A DNA stretch of 64,000 bases from Hyphomicrobiales bacterium (GTDB lineage Bacteria > Pseudomonadota > Alphaproteobacteria > Rhizobiales > Rhizobiaceae): assembly GCA_900471605.1 (NCBI GenBank), contig UCEY01000001.1, forward strand, positions 89,493-153,492. The letters are read 5' to 3'. The stretch's first letter is position 1. Every line of letters begins with the position of its first letter. The notes beneath the pieces are model-generated. The model was not told the DNA's origin. It saw only the letters and a program-made list of their open reading frames with translations, and ran no database searches. The position numbers were made by a program, and so were the translations under genes. Positions 1 through 7,834 of the stretch are shown here, piece by piece.

Positions 1-852
1 AAGAGAGAATTTGAGCTGGCCGGCGAATTTCCAGGTGTTCGCGATTGCATCCGGGTATGCATGAAAAAGCCGCGCCATCTCGGTCGCCTGCTTGATGTAG
101 CGTTCTCCATTCGGAGCCAGGCGAAAACCGGCCTCCTGAATTGTAACATGTACTCGAATGGCTGTTACGACATCCGATAGCGACCGCCGTTCGGGAAGAT
201 GGAAGAGCGGCTGGTTGGTTGCAATCAATGGCAAGCTGTTTCGAGAGGCGATCTGGGCAAATGCCGCGAAAACAAACCTGTCCCGCCCATCATAGGTAGG
301 AGACAAGGCAAGATAGACGTCCTTTTTGAACTTGCTTCGATAAGCCCGGAGTTTTCCGCTCAGGTCTGCCAGATACGGGCCATCTTCCGCGCGGGAAAAA
401 TCCGGCACGACCGCAAGCATCATCTCGTCGCACCATTCCAGGAAGTCCCATTCCTCAAGAATGCAGGAGCCTTTTTCGGTCCTCAGATTTCCCCGGCTCA
501 GGAGCCGACAGAGATTAGCCCAGCCTTGACGGTTCTTCGGATAGGCCAGGACATCCGGCGTATCGTCCGAGAAGACAAGTCGGGCTCCGGGATGGAAAGC
601 ACAGGGCCAGACAGCGTCTTCCTCATCCTCCTTTTTGCCCTGCTCCTGCTGCCGTTTATAAGTCTCCTTCATCTCACGGACTTGATTATGCGCCCGCACC
701 ACGCCTGCAACCGAATTGCGATCCGCGATCCCAAGACCGGAAAGTCCCAGAATACTGGCGGTCAGCACCATCTCCTCCGGTCGGGCTGCGCCTTCCAGGA
801 AGGAAAAATTGCTTTTGGTGCCGATCTCGAAAAAAGCAGCAACGTCCGTCAT
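1..852 (-). CDS. dnaE2: Error-prone DNA polymerase DnaE2, N-terminal part (cut by window edge)
   Basis: The reading frame is open from the ATG at 852 to the first base of the window, 284 codons without a stop, so the C-terminal part lies outside. Translation begins MTDVAAFFEIGTKSNFSFLE and continues with GAARPEEMVLTASILGLSG and IADRNSVAGVVRAH, the start of the PHP domain of C-family polymerase alpha subunits of the DnaE2 type. DnaE2 performs translesion synthesis in the SOS response together with ImuA and ImuB. The ATG overlaps the imuB stop as ATGA, which points to translational coupling in an imuA-imuB-dnaE2 operon. The palm and fingers motifs cannot be seen here. Family identity rests on the N-terminal PHP-like sequence plus the cassette context, which is characteristic. 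Confidence 0.93.
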   Translation of the reverse strand, partial: MTDVAAFFEIGTKSNFSFLEGAARPEEMVLTASILGLSGLGIADRNSVAGVVRAHNQVREMKETYKRQQEQGKKEDEEDAVWPCAFHPGARLVFSDDTPDVLAYPKNRQGWANLCRLLSRGNLRTEKGSCILEEWDFLEWCDEMMLAVVPDFSRAEDGPYLADLSGKLRAYRSKFKKDVYLALSPTYDGRDRFVFAAFAQIASRNSLPLIATNQPLFHLPERRSLSDVVTAIRVHVTIQEAGFRLAPNGERYIKQATEMARLFHAYPDAIANTWKFAGQLKFSL

Positions 853-2465
853 GCGAAGATTCCATGGACGTGCCAGGTCGGCGGTTCATTCTTAGGGTTG
901 TAGCGACCCTTTCTGAAAATCCAGAAGCGGCGGCCCACCTCGCTTTCGAGCCGGAAATAGTCTCGCTCCTCGGCGCTTTCCTTGTCGGCCCACCATTCCG
1001 GCGAAATACGTTCCGGACCTTCTGCGCGGATTACCTGGTGGACGGTACGGCGCCAGCGGAAGCGCTGGGGAGGTCCGTCCGGCACTTCCGCCGCAAAGGC
1101 TTCCATGAGTTCGGGATGCCGGAACAGCCGCAGGGGGCGATCGGCTTTCGGTGCAAAGGCAAAAACCTCCTCGGTCTTTTCCGGAGCGACTTGCACGGCA
1201 ATGGCCGGAACGAAAATCTGGGCGCGTTCCGGCATATGGCTCTGGCGGAGTTCAGCCAGTTGCAGACAGTCCGCCCCCAATCGCGCCGAGACCCGATCGA
1301 TAAAATCCGCCAGTGAAATTTTGCCATCGTCCTCGCCGGTGAAATCGCCCTGATCCGTCCTGAACGGATCGTGCTGCAGCACGTTGAGGCGCAAGAGTTC
1401 GAAACCGTATCCGGCATCAATATCGTCATAAATCGCGGTCAGACGCTCGGCAAACAGTGCGGAGATACGGTACGGATCGCGAAGCGGTCGTGATGCGCCG
1501 GCGGCGATGCGGAAAACCCGGCCGTCGACCCGGAACAGCACGAGTTCGAAAACCCGGCCGCCCACGCCGCGGGCCTCCAGCCCCGGTTTCAGGGAACCGG
1601 CGATCTGGCCGGTCAATTGAAGGATATGGTCTTCCGCCTGGACCGGCTCGGCAAGTTTTCGCTCGGCGGAGAGTGCCGCCACCGGCCGGCGAGGCGAAAT
1701 GGCCTCCTCGTTCACACCCAAGGCCTGATCCAGGCGAAGCAGAAGCTGTTTTCCGAAACGGCGGGCGAGCGGTGCACGCGGCAGCGGCAGCAGGTCACCG
1801 ATCCGCTTCAGCCCGAGCTTGTAGAGCGAGGCGATCGTTGCACCGTCGATCCTCAGGGCATTGACCGGCAGCGGCGCCAGAACCTCTCCCATCGGCCCCT
1901 CGGCAATCACCCCGCCCCGGCCGAAGCGACAGGCGGCCCAGGAAAGGCCGGGTGAGGAAGAAATCGCTCCCCTGACATCGAAGCCCATATGGAGAAGCTG
2001 GCCGAGCACCTCCTTGAGCAAGACGTGTTCGCCACCGAAGAGATGTGCGCAACCGGTAATATCCAAAAAGAGACCATCGCGTCCATCCAGCGCCACCAGC
2101 GGGGTATAACGGTCGCACCAGTCCGCAATTGCTTCGAGCAGAGCACGGTCGGCCGCTTCGTCCTCATCCACCACGTCGATCTTCGGGAACATCGCGCGTG
2201 CTTCCGCCAGACCCTGTCCGCGTTTAAGGCCGAGCCGCTCGGAAACCTCGTCCAGCGCCGTGAGCCGCATCGCGTTTTCGCGCCGCCCCGCACAGAGGAT
2301 CGGCGGGTGCTCAGGACGCTCTTTCAAGCGCCACGACATCCCCCAGAGCCGGCGTGCGATCCTGTCGGTCGGCAGATGCGGGAAGACGAGTGCCAGGATG
2401 CGCTGGCCGCTTGCGGAAAGAGAAAGCCTCTCCTGCGTCTCGGGGAAGGGAAAATTGACGGTCAT
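849..2465 (-). CDS. imuB: ImuB, non-catalytic Y-family polymerase-like protein (mutagenesis cassette)
   Basis: A 538-residue Y-family polymerase homologue. The N-terminus (about residues 20-35, ILALVFPHLPTDRIARRLWG) is the first palm strand of the family. The position where active Y-family polymerases carry paired acidic residues reads GLFLDITGCAHLFGG, which fits ImuB being catalytically dead. ImuB is known as the adaptor that brings DnaE2 to the beta clamp and to ImuA. The frame is open for 114 codons further upstream, but I chose the ATG at 2465 because the conserved region starts just after it and the upstream residues look like out-of-frame imuA. The gene overlaps imuA by 155 nt in a different frame, and its TGA overlaps the dnaE2 ATG. 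It is controlled by the SOS box upstream of imuA. Confidence 0.92.
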   Translation of the reverse strand: MTVNFPFPETQERLSLSASGQRILALVFPHLPTDRIARRLWGMSWRLKERPEHPPILCAGRRENAMRLTALDEVSERLGLKRGQGLAEARAMFPKIDVVDEDEAADRALLEAIADWCDRYTPLVALDGRDGLFLDITGCAHLFGGEHVLLKEVLGQLLHMGFDVRGAISSSPGLSWAACRFGRGGVIAEGPMGEVLAPLPVNALRIDGATIASLYKLGLKRIGDLLPLPRAPLARRFGKQLLLRLDQALGVNEEAISPRRPVAALSAERKLAEPVQAEDHILQLTGQIAGSLKPGLEARGVGGRVFELVLFRVDGRVFRIAAGASRPLRDPYRISALFAERLTAIYDDIDAGYGFELLRLNVLQHDPFRTDQGDFTGEDDGKISLADFIDRVSARLGADCLQLAELRQSHMPERAQIFVPAIAVQVAPEKTEEVFAFAPKADRPLRLFRHPELMEAFAAEVPDGPPQRFRWRRTVHQVIRAEGPERISPEWWADKESAEERDYFRLESEVGRRFWIFRKGRYNPKNEPPTWHVHGIFA

Positions 2466-3249
2466 GGGGGTTCCAATCCAGAAGTAAGGACAGCGGAGCC
2501 GGGTTACGGCTCTTCTCCAGGGTGAGTCTGAAAACAGGATGACCGATACTGCCGCCAAACACGGATCCATCCGGAAGGTGCCGGTGAGCCGCCAGCGCCG
2601 GTTCGACAAGGAAGCGGAACGAGGCGCTGCTCGCCTCCTCCTCTCCCGCATGCCGCAGCAGGAAAAGCGGCCGCCCCGCCGCCTTTGCCCTGAGACCCAG
2701 CCTGCGGCTTTCGGTGAGCCCGAAATGCTTAGGGTTTCCCCGGATTTCGAGAATGGTGGCGACAAGAGCCCCGCTGGCCACCGCGGTCTCTGCAAGCCAC
2801 AAGGCATCGTCCAGCTTGCGCGGCGAGGCGTAGAGAATATCCCGCGAGCTCAACCCGAACTGCCTGAGGCCGACGGAATAGAGAATACCGGCTTCCTGCC
2901 CGGAGACGACGTCGCCAATCCACAGAACCGGCGCTTCGCTCGGGTGCCTCGCTTTGAGGTGAGAGGCAAGCGAGAGAGCAAAACCGCTGGCTGCCCCGGC
3001 ATCTCCCATCAGGAGCGAGCGGATTTCCGTGATGCCGTCGAGCGGCAGGCCACCTTCCAACGCGGTGTCCATCTGCATTATGCCGAATGGCAGACGCGGT
3101 TGATTACCTTTAACTTTCTGCCCTTCCGGATCGGCGGCCGAGTCAGCCTGTTGCGCCGCGGCAAGCGCCGGCAGGCACTTTCCTTCCAGTCTGGCGATCT
3201 GTTCGCGCAGGGCAAAAAGCGTCTCCTGCGCCGTGGCGTGCTCAGCCAT
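2311..3249 (-). CDS. imuA: ImuA, RecA-like SOS mutagenesis protein
   Basis: A 312-residue protein of the ImuA (SulA/RecA-related) family, the first gene of the cassette. Recognisable features are the RecA-like stretch near GITEIRSLLMGDAGAASGFA and the conserved LLLDWNPHDRQF near the C-terminus. ImuA partners ImuB and DnaE2 in SOS-induced translesion synthesis. The start at 3249 (MAEHATAQ) is preferred because GGAG sits 8 nt upstream. A second in-frame ATG at 3267 would put the start only 5 nt from the LexA box. The last 51 codons overlap imuB in another frame, an unusually long overlap. Expression is very likely under LexA control through the box at 3272-3286. Confidence 0.9.
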   Translation of the reverse strand: MAEHATAQETLFALREQIARLEGKCLPALAAAQQADSAADPEGQKVKGNQPRLPFGIMQMDTALEGGLPLDGITEIRSLLMGDAGAASGFALSLASHLKARHPSEAPVLWIGDVVSGQEAGILYSVGLRQFGLSSRDILYASPRKLDDALWLAETAVASGALVATILEIRGNPKHFGLTESRRLGLRAKAAGRPLFLLRHAGEEEASSASFRFLVEPALAAHRHLPDGSVFGGSIGHPVFRLTLEKSRNPAPLSLLLDWNPHDRQFSLPRDAGEAFSFRKRPAHPGTRLPASADRQDRTPALGDVVALERAS

Positions 3250-3271
3250 GGCGTCAGCTCCATTCATACAT

Positions 3272-3286
3272 GTTCTCTTTATGTTC
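3272..3286 (-). promoter_or_regulatory. LexA (SOS) box of the alphaproteobacterial type
   Basis: On the plus strand the sequence is GTTCTCTTTATGTTC, that is GTTC-N7-GTTC, an exact match to the direct-repeat LexA operator of alphaproteobacteria. Its right edge lies 23 nt upstream of the chosen imuA ATG. Binding here would block the imuA-imuB-dnaE2 promoter until DNA damage. Confidence 0.9.
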
Positions 3287-3421
3287 TTATGGATTCCAGA
3301 GGTGCCCGAAAGAGTCAACAGCCAAATCCTGGGAATCTTTTCCTCGGATCCTAGGCCGATGATTCTTCACTCGAAAAATATCGTGGGAGGTACTATATGG
3401 GCCTGATCAGAAGGAGAGCCT

Positions 3422-3859
3422 ATGGCCCGCATTGACCAGACCGACGATTGGCAGGATCGCCACGCGCCGACGATCAGCACGTTCGAGTCGCTGGCGATCG
3501 AAGCCTATGGTCATTTGCCGGAGGAATTCCGGGCTCTCACCACCAATCTGACGATCGAGATCGAGGATTTCCCGGACGACGACGTTTTCGAGGACATGGC
3601 GCTCGAGACGCCTTTCGACCTGCTCGGGCTTTTCGAGGGCCGCGGCATTTCCGAGCGTTTCAACATGGAAACGGGCGAATTGCCGAACCGCATCCGGCTT
3701 TATCGCCGGCCGATCCTCGATTACTGGGCGGAAAACGAGGAAACCCTGGGCGATATCATCACCCATGTGCTGATCCACGAGATCGGCCACCATTTCGGCC
3801 TCAGCGACGACGACATGGAGCGTATCGAGGCCAGCGCCGAGGAAGCAGCCCAGCGCTGA
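3422..3859 (+). CDS. Small zincin-like metallopeptidase family protein
   Basis: A 145-residue cytoplasmic protein of the pfam06262-type zincin family. The zinc-binding motif HEIGHHFGLSD is at residues 119-129 (HExxH at 119-123), preceded by the family-typical YRRPILDYWAEN and THVLIHE. The start ATG at 3422 has an AAGGAGAG Shine-Dalgarno sequence 7-8 nt upstream. The family is widespread in Rhizobiales and Actinobacteria, usually annotated only as metallopeptidase, and its substrate is unknown. It is monocistronic, divergent from imuA and convergent with the DUF1737 gene, with only 27 nt between the stops. Confidence 0.85.
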   Translation: MARIDQTDDWQDRHAPTISTFESLAIEAYGHLPEEFRALTTNLTIEIEDFPDDDVFEDMALETPFDLLGLFEGRGISERFNMETGELPNRIRLYRRPILDYWAENEETLGDIITHVLIHEIGHHFGLSDDDMERIEASAEEAAQR

Positions 3860-3886
3860 TCCCGAACGCCGATCCACCGACTGCCG

Positions 3887-4093
3887 TTATTGCTCGCCGA
3901 GCTTCATTTCAGGATCGTAATCCTTACCGTGCACGGTTTTCGTCACCGCCTGACCGCATTGCATCTCGCCGGTCGTGGCGTTGAAGGCATAGGTCGGCGA
4001 ACCGGACAGTTCCCAGCCCTTGTTCAGCGCCGCCGTCACCTTGTGGCAGAAGGAGGCATCGTCGGGACCGGTGAGGAAGCGATACAGTTTCAT
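3887..4093 (-). CDS. DUF1737 domain small protein
   Basis: A 68-residue protein beginning MKLYRFLTGPDDASFCHKV, with ALNKGWELSGSPTYAF in the middle. This is the DUF1737 pattern (a short domain of unknown function with a G-W-x-L-x-G-x-P core). No signal peptide or membrane segment is visible. Its ATG overlaps the stop of the upstream CitE-like gene as ATGA, so it is co-translated with that enzyme. The role is unknown. The coupling suggests it could be an accessory to the lyase, but that is inference. Confidence 0.8.
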   Translation of the reverse strand: MKLYRFLTGPDDASFCHKVTAALNKGWELSGSPTYAFNATTGEMQCGQAVTKTVHGKDYDPEMKLGEQ

Positions 4094-4992
4094 GGGGTTT
4101 TCTTTCGTTCCGCAATGATCCGGGCCTTGGCGGCAAGCTTTTCGGCCTCCACCAGATGCAGCCGTTCGACCATTTTGCCGCTCAGGTTGATGACGTTGAG
4201 ATGTTGCGCCTGCGGTTCCGCAAAGGCGGCGATCACCGCTTTCGCCTCTTCCACGGCCAGGGGGTCCGGCCCGAAATACCGGTTGGCGGGTTCGATCTGG
4301 GCCGGATGGATCAGCATCTTGCCCGAAAAGCCCATGGCGCGGCCCTGCGCGCATTCCGCCTCGAAGGCTTCCGCATCCTTGAAATCGTTGAAGACGCTGT
4401 CGATCACGTCGATCCCATGGGCACGGCCGGCGAGCACGATCTGCATCAGCCATGGCACCAGATAGGTCCGGCCGGGCTGGGGCAGCACGCCCGTCTCCTT
4501 GCGCAGATCGTTGAGGCCGACCACGAAACATTGAAGCCGCTCGTCCACGGGGGCAATCGCCGACGCGTTCAGGACGCCTTTCGGCGTTTCGATCATCGCC
4601 CAGATGGCGAGACTGTCCGGAACTCCGGCCTCGGAAAGCATATCCGCCACCGCCTGGACCTGAGACATGTGCTCGACCTTGGGGATCAGCACCGCGTCGG
4701 GAGAGACCTCGGTTACCAGATCCATATCGGCCTTGCCGAACTCGGTTTCGAGCGGGTTGATGCGGATGATGGTTTCCCTGCCCCGGAGCGGATTTTCAGT
4801 AAACAGCCGACGCAGGTTGTCGCGGGCTTCGGCCTTCTTTTCCGGCGCAACGGAATCTTCGAGGTCGAAGATCACCATATCGCAATCCAGCCCCTGCACC
4901 TTTTCCAGCGCCCTCGTATTGCCGGCCGGCACGCTCAGGATCGAGCGACGAAGATGAACGGAGGAATAATTGATATCGGTCAAGGCGGTCAT
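4090..4992 (-). CDS. HpcH/HpaI aldolase / citrate lyase beta-subunit-like (CitE-like) protein
   Basis: A 300-residue TIM-barrel enzyme of the CitE / malyl-CoA lyase group. Seen are RRSILSVPAGN near the N-terminus (CoA and metal region of the family), MVIFDLEDSVAPEKK with the conserved D-L-E-D-S-V metal-site segment, and ETPKGVLNA with the second metal-binding glutamate. Family members cleave or condense acyl-CoA thioesters such as L-malyl-CoA or citramalyl-CoA. A stand-alone CitE without citrate lyase alpha and gamma genes nearby argues against true citrate lyase. The start at 4992 (MTALTDINYSS) fits the family; a further upstream extension lacks family similarity. It is coupled to the DUF1737 gene downstream. 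Confidence 0.85.
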   Translation of the reverse strand: MTALTDINYSSVHLRRSILSVPAGNTRALEKVQGLDCDMVIFDLEDSVAPEKKAEARDNLRRLFTENPLRGRETIIRINPLETEFGKADMDLVTEVSPDAVLIPKVEHMSQVQAVADMLSEAGVPDSLAIWAMIETPKGVLNASAIAPVDERLQCFVVGLNDLRKETGVLPQPGRTYLVPWLMQIVLAGRAHGIDVIDSVFNDFKDAEAFEAECAQGRAMGFSGKMLIHPAQIEPANRYFGPDPLAVEEAKAVIAAFAEPQAQHLNVINLSGKMVERLHLVEAEKLAAKARIIAERKKTP

Positions 4993-5099
4993 GGACGCTT
5001 TGTGCCAATCTTTTTGGTCTGCGGCAATACCGCACCGCGCAAAGCCCTTGCAAGACAGGGCGAAAGGCCCCACATTCTTCGATGAGAAAGGTATATACC

Positions 5100-5327
5100 A
5101 TGCAAAACATCCGCGTATTCTTCGTCATCGTATCGGCCATTGCCGTGCTTGCCATGGCAGCGCTTCTGACCGCTTCACTGACCGTCGCCTTTGCCGGCAT
5201 CCTTGCGGTTCTGTCCATCGGGCGGGCGCTTTCGGCACGGCTGAAGCAGGTTCCGGTGCGGGCCAAGGCGAGCAAGCGGGAAATGCGCGTCTGGAACGAC
5301 GGCCGCGGCACGATTATCGACCTTTGA
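5100..5327 (+). CDS. Small membrane protein, conserved hypothetical
   Basis: A 75-residue protein starting MQNIRVFFVIVSAIAVLAMA. One long hydrophobic region (about residues 5-45, possibly two closely spaced helices) is followed by a basic segment (ARLKQVPVRAKASKRE) and the C-terminal sequence MRVWNDGRGTIIDL. I do not recognise a family. AAAGG lies about 9 nt upstream of the chosen ATG; an earlier ATG at 5082 would add six residues. The gene is divergent from the CitE-like gene and 141 nt upstream of leuD. The well-formed tail and ribosome site make it a real gene rather than chance. Confidence 0.7.
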   Translation: MQNIRVFFVIVSAIAVLAMAALLTASLTVAFAGILAVLSIGRALSARLKQVPVRAKASKREMRVWNDGRGTIIDL

Positions 5328-5468
5328 TGCTTTCGAAGCGGTAATTAAGACCAAATGCGCCGGTTTCCGGCGCCTCGGCGTACCGGTTCACGCCAAACAG
5401 GCCTTCAAATCCGCGAGGATTTGCTTTATGGCAGCTTCCGCATATTAAGTCCCACGTGGAGGCAGATC

Positions 5469-6074
5469 ATGGAAAAGTTCACCAAGCTCACCGGCGTTGC
5501 CGCGCCGCTTCCGGTCATCAATATCGACACGGACATGATCATCCCGAAGGATTATCTCAAGACCATCAAGCGTACCGGTCTCGGCAAAGGTCTCTTTTCG
5601 GAAGCCCGTTACAAGGACGACGGTTCGGAAAATCCCGATTTCGTGCTGAACAAGCCGGCTTACCGCAACGCCAAGATTCTGGTTGCAGGCGATAATTTTG
5701 GCTGCGGTTCTTCCCGCGAGCATGCCCCTTGGGCGCTGCTCGACTTTGGCATCCGCTGCGTGATCTCCACCAGCTTCGCGGACATCTTCTACAATAACTG
5801 TTTCAAGAACGGCATTCTGCCGATCGTGGTGAGCCCCGAAGACCTCGAAAAGCTGATGGACGACGCCGAACGCGGCTCGAACGCCATCCTCTCCATCGAC
5901 CTCGAAGCCCAGGAAATCACCGGTCCGGATGGTGGCTCGGTCCATTTCGATATCGATCCGGGCCGCCGCCATATCCTGCTCGAAGGCCTTGACGACATTG
6001 CCTCGACGCTGAAGAGCGATGCCGCGATCAGCACTTTCGAAAACAAGAACCGAGCCGATCGCCCCTGGCTCTGA
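5469..6074 (+). CDS. leuD: 3-isopropylmalate dehydratase small subunit
   Basis: A 201-residue protein, normal length for LeuD. It pairs with LeuC to isomerise 2-isopropylmalate to 3-isopropylmalate in leucine biosynthesis. The swivel-domain signature is clear: [15 protein letters not shown] near the start, then [17 protein letters not shown] and [17 protein letters not shown]. leuC is not in this window, so the two subunits are encoded apart. leuD is followed after 16 nt by a Rid-family gene and then by leuB, which gives a partial leucine cluster. The ATG at 5469 begins [14 protein letters not shown]; an earlier in-frame start would add residues foreign to the family. Confidence 0.96.
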   Translation: MEKFTKLTGVAAPLPVINIDTDMIIPKDYLKTIKRTGLGKGLFSEARYKDDGSENPDFVLNKPAYRNAKILVAGDNFGCGSSREHAPWALLDFGIRCVISTSFADIFYNNCFKNGILPIVVSPEDLEKLMDDAERGSNAILSIDLEAQEITGPDGGSVHFDIDPGRRHILLEGLDDIASTLKSDAAISTFENKNRADRPWL

Positions 6075-6090
6075 TTTCCGGAGCATCGTG

Positions 6091-6480
6091 ATGGTCAAGC
6101 GGATTTCCTCCGGATCGCCCTTCGAAGCGCGGATCGGCTATTCGCGCGCCGTGGTGGATCGCGACATGGTCTATGTCTCCGGCACGACCGGCTATGACTA
6201 TGCCAAGATGGAAATGCCCGCCGACGCGGCCGCCCAGACGCGCAATACGCTCGCGACCATCGAGAAGGCACTGAAAGAGGCCGGCAGTGGCCTCCAGGAC
6301 GTCGTGCGGGTGCGCTACTATCTTACGGACATGGCTGACTACGATGCCATCGTCCAGGTTCTCGGTGAAACCTTCTCCGAGATCCGGCCTGCTGCGACCA
6401 TGGTCGTCTGCGGCCTCACCACGCCGGAAATGAAAATCGAGATCGAAGTGACTGCCCGCATCGGTGCCGGCAGTCCCTAA
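6091..6480 (+). CDS. RidA/YjgF-family protein lacking the usual catalytic arginine
   Basis: A 129-residue Rid-fold protein ([49 protein letters not shown]). Classical RidA deaminates reactive enamine and imine intermediates and has an Arg in the PARS-type motif before the final strands. Here the motif reads RPAATMVV, with Ala102 where that Arg is expected, so this looks like one of the arginine-less Rid subfamilies of unknown activity. GGAG lies 7 nt upstream of the ATG. The gene sits between leuD and leuB, where a branched-chain amino acid intermediate would be the natural substrate of a true RidA. Confidence 0.85.
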   Translation: MVKRISSGSPFEARIGYSRAVVDRDMVYVSGTTGYDYAKMEMPADAAAQTRNTLATIEKALKEAGSGLQDVVRVRYYLTDMADYDAIVQVLGETFSEIRPAATMVVCGLTTPEMKIEIEVTARIGAGSP

Positions 6481-6492
6481 AGCCTTTTCCAG

Positions 6493-6524
6493 CCTCGTCC
6501 TTTGGCAGGCTCGGACGAGGTTTT
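6493..6524 (+). terminator. Terminator-like stem-loop between the Rid gene and leuB
   Basis: CCTCGTCC (6493-6500) pairs perfectly with GGACGAGG (6513-6520) across a 12-nt loop, and TTTT follows at once. It starts 13 nt after the Rid-gene stop and ends 65 nt before the leuB start. It could terminate or attenuate leuD-rid transcription, leaving leuB to its own promoter. The U-tract is short, so efficiency is uncertain. Confidence 0.5.
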
Positions 6525-6589
6525 GCCAGGCGCGGAGATCCCGCGCGGGAGGACGCGAGCCTGCGAAACCCGCAAGGACACCAAACGAT

Positions 6590-7699
6590 ATGGCAAAGAA
6601 CCTCTTCCTCCTTCCCGGCGACGGCATCGGCCCCGAGGCCATGGGCGAAGTCCGCAAGATCATCGCCCATATGAACAGCGCCATGAAGGCCGATTTCATC
6701 CTCGACGAAGGCCTGGTCGGCGGCTGCGCCTACGACGCGCACGGCGCCGCCATTTCCGAAGAGGACATGGCCAAGGCGATGGCTGCTGACGCCGTGCTTT
6801 TCGGCGCCGTCGGCGGTCCGAAATGGGATGACGTTCCTTACGAGGTGCGCCCGGAAGCCGGCCTGCTGCGCCTGCGCAAGGACATGGAACTGTTCGCCAA
6901 CCTGCGTCCCGCCATCTGCTATCCGGCGCTTGCTTCCGCTTCCTCGCTGAAGCCGGAACTGGTTGAAGGCCTCGACATCCTGATCATTCGCGAACTGACC
7001 GGCGGTGTCTATTTCGGCGAGCCGAAGACGATTACCGACCTCGGCAACGGCCAGAAGCGCGCCATCGACACGCAGGTCTATGACACCTACGAAATCGAGC
7101 GTATCGCCGGTGTCGCCTTCGAAATGGCGCGCACCCGCAAGAATACCGTCTGCTCGATGGAAAAGCGCAACGTCATGAAGTCCGGCGTGCTGTGGAACCA
7201 GGTCGTGACGGCGACGCACAAGGAAAAGTATTCCGACGTCAAGCTGGAACACATGCTGGCAGATGCCGGCGGCATGCAGCTCGTGCGGGCCCCAAAACAG
7301 TTCGACGTGATCGTCACCGACAACCTGTTCGGCGACATGCTCTCCGACGTCGCGGCCATGCTGACCGGCTCGCTCGGCATGCTGCCTTCCGCCTCGCTCG
7401 GCGCGCCCGACGCCAAGACCGGCAAACGCAAGGCGCTTTACGAGCCGGTGCACGGTTCGGCGCCTGATATCGCCGGCACCGGCGTTGCCAATCCGATCGC
7501 CATGATCGCTTCGTTCGCCATGTGCCTGCGTTATTCCTTCAACATGGTCACGGAAGCCGACAACCTTGAAAAGGCGATCGCCAACGTGCTGGATCAGGGT
7601 ATCCGCACCGGCGACATCATGGCCGAAGGCGCCCGCAAGGTCGGCACCGCAGAAATGGGCGATGCGATCCTCAAGGAATTCGTCAGCCTTTCCGCCTGA
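6590..7699 (+). CDS. leuB: 3-isopropylmalate dehydrogenase
   Basis: A 369-residue NAD-dependent decarboxylating dehydrogenase, normal length, for the third committed step of leucine synthesis. Motifs in order: [10 protein letters not shown] (residues 7-16), [29 protein letters not shown] (substrate loop typical of LeuB), [27 protein letters not shown], and [18 protein letters not shown] (NAD site). The ATG at 6590 follows an AAGGA sequence; upstream in-frame starts would add 42 residues not found in the family. It lies 109 nt after the Rid gene with a terminator-like hairpin between, so it may be transcribed separately. Confidence 0.97.
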   Translation: MAKNLFLLPGDGIGPEAMGEVRKIIAHMNSAMKADFILDEGLVGGCAYDAHGAAISEEDMAKAMAADAVLFGAVGGPKWDDVPYEVRPEAGLLRLRKDMELFANLRPAICYPALASASSLKPELVEGLDILIIRELTGGVYFGEPKTITDLGNGQKRAIDTQVYDTYEIERIAGVAFEMARTRKNTVCSMEKRNVMKSGVLWNQVVTATHKEKYSDVKLEHMLADAGGMQLVRAPKQFDVIVTDNLFGDMLSDVAAMLTGSLGMLPSASLGAPDAKTGKRKALYEPVHGSAPDIAGTGVANPIAMIASFAMCLRYSFNMVTEADNLEKAIANVLDQGIRTGDIMAEGARKVGTAEMGDAILKEFVSLSA

Positions 7700-7709
7700 C
7701 ACACCGATC

Positions 7710-7741
7710 GGTGCCTTTCCGCCGCAGGGCGAAAAGGCACC
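7710..7741 (+). other. Strong stem-loop after leuB
   Basis: GGTGCCTTTCCGCC (7710-7723) pairs with GGCGAAAAGGCACC (7728-7741), 13 of 14 positions, around the loop GCAG. It begins 11 nt after the leuB stop. No T-tract follows, so it may stabilise the mRNA 3' end or act as a weak terminator rather than a classical intrinsic terminator. Confidence 0.55.
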
Positions 7742-7834
7742 TCGGCATTTGGCGTTCGGCATCCTGCTACCCATATCGCGAAATCTATGGGAAGAAGCGG
7801 CGCGGGATCGGTCCCGCGCCACGGATAAAGGCCG

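Noticed and set aside
2466..2807. A 114-residue N-terminal extension of imuB
   Set aside because: It would be read out of frame through imuA and does not resemble Y-family polymerases; the ATG at 2465 is preferred.
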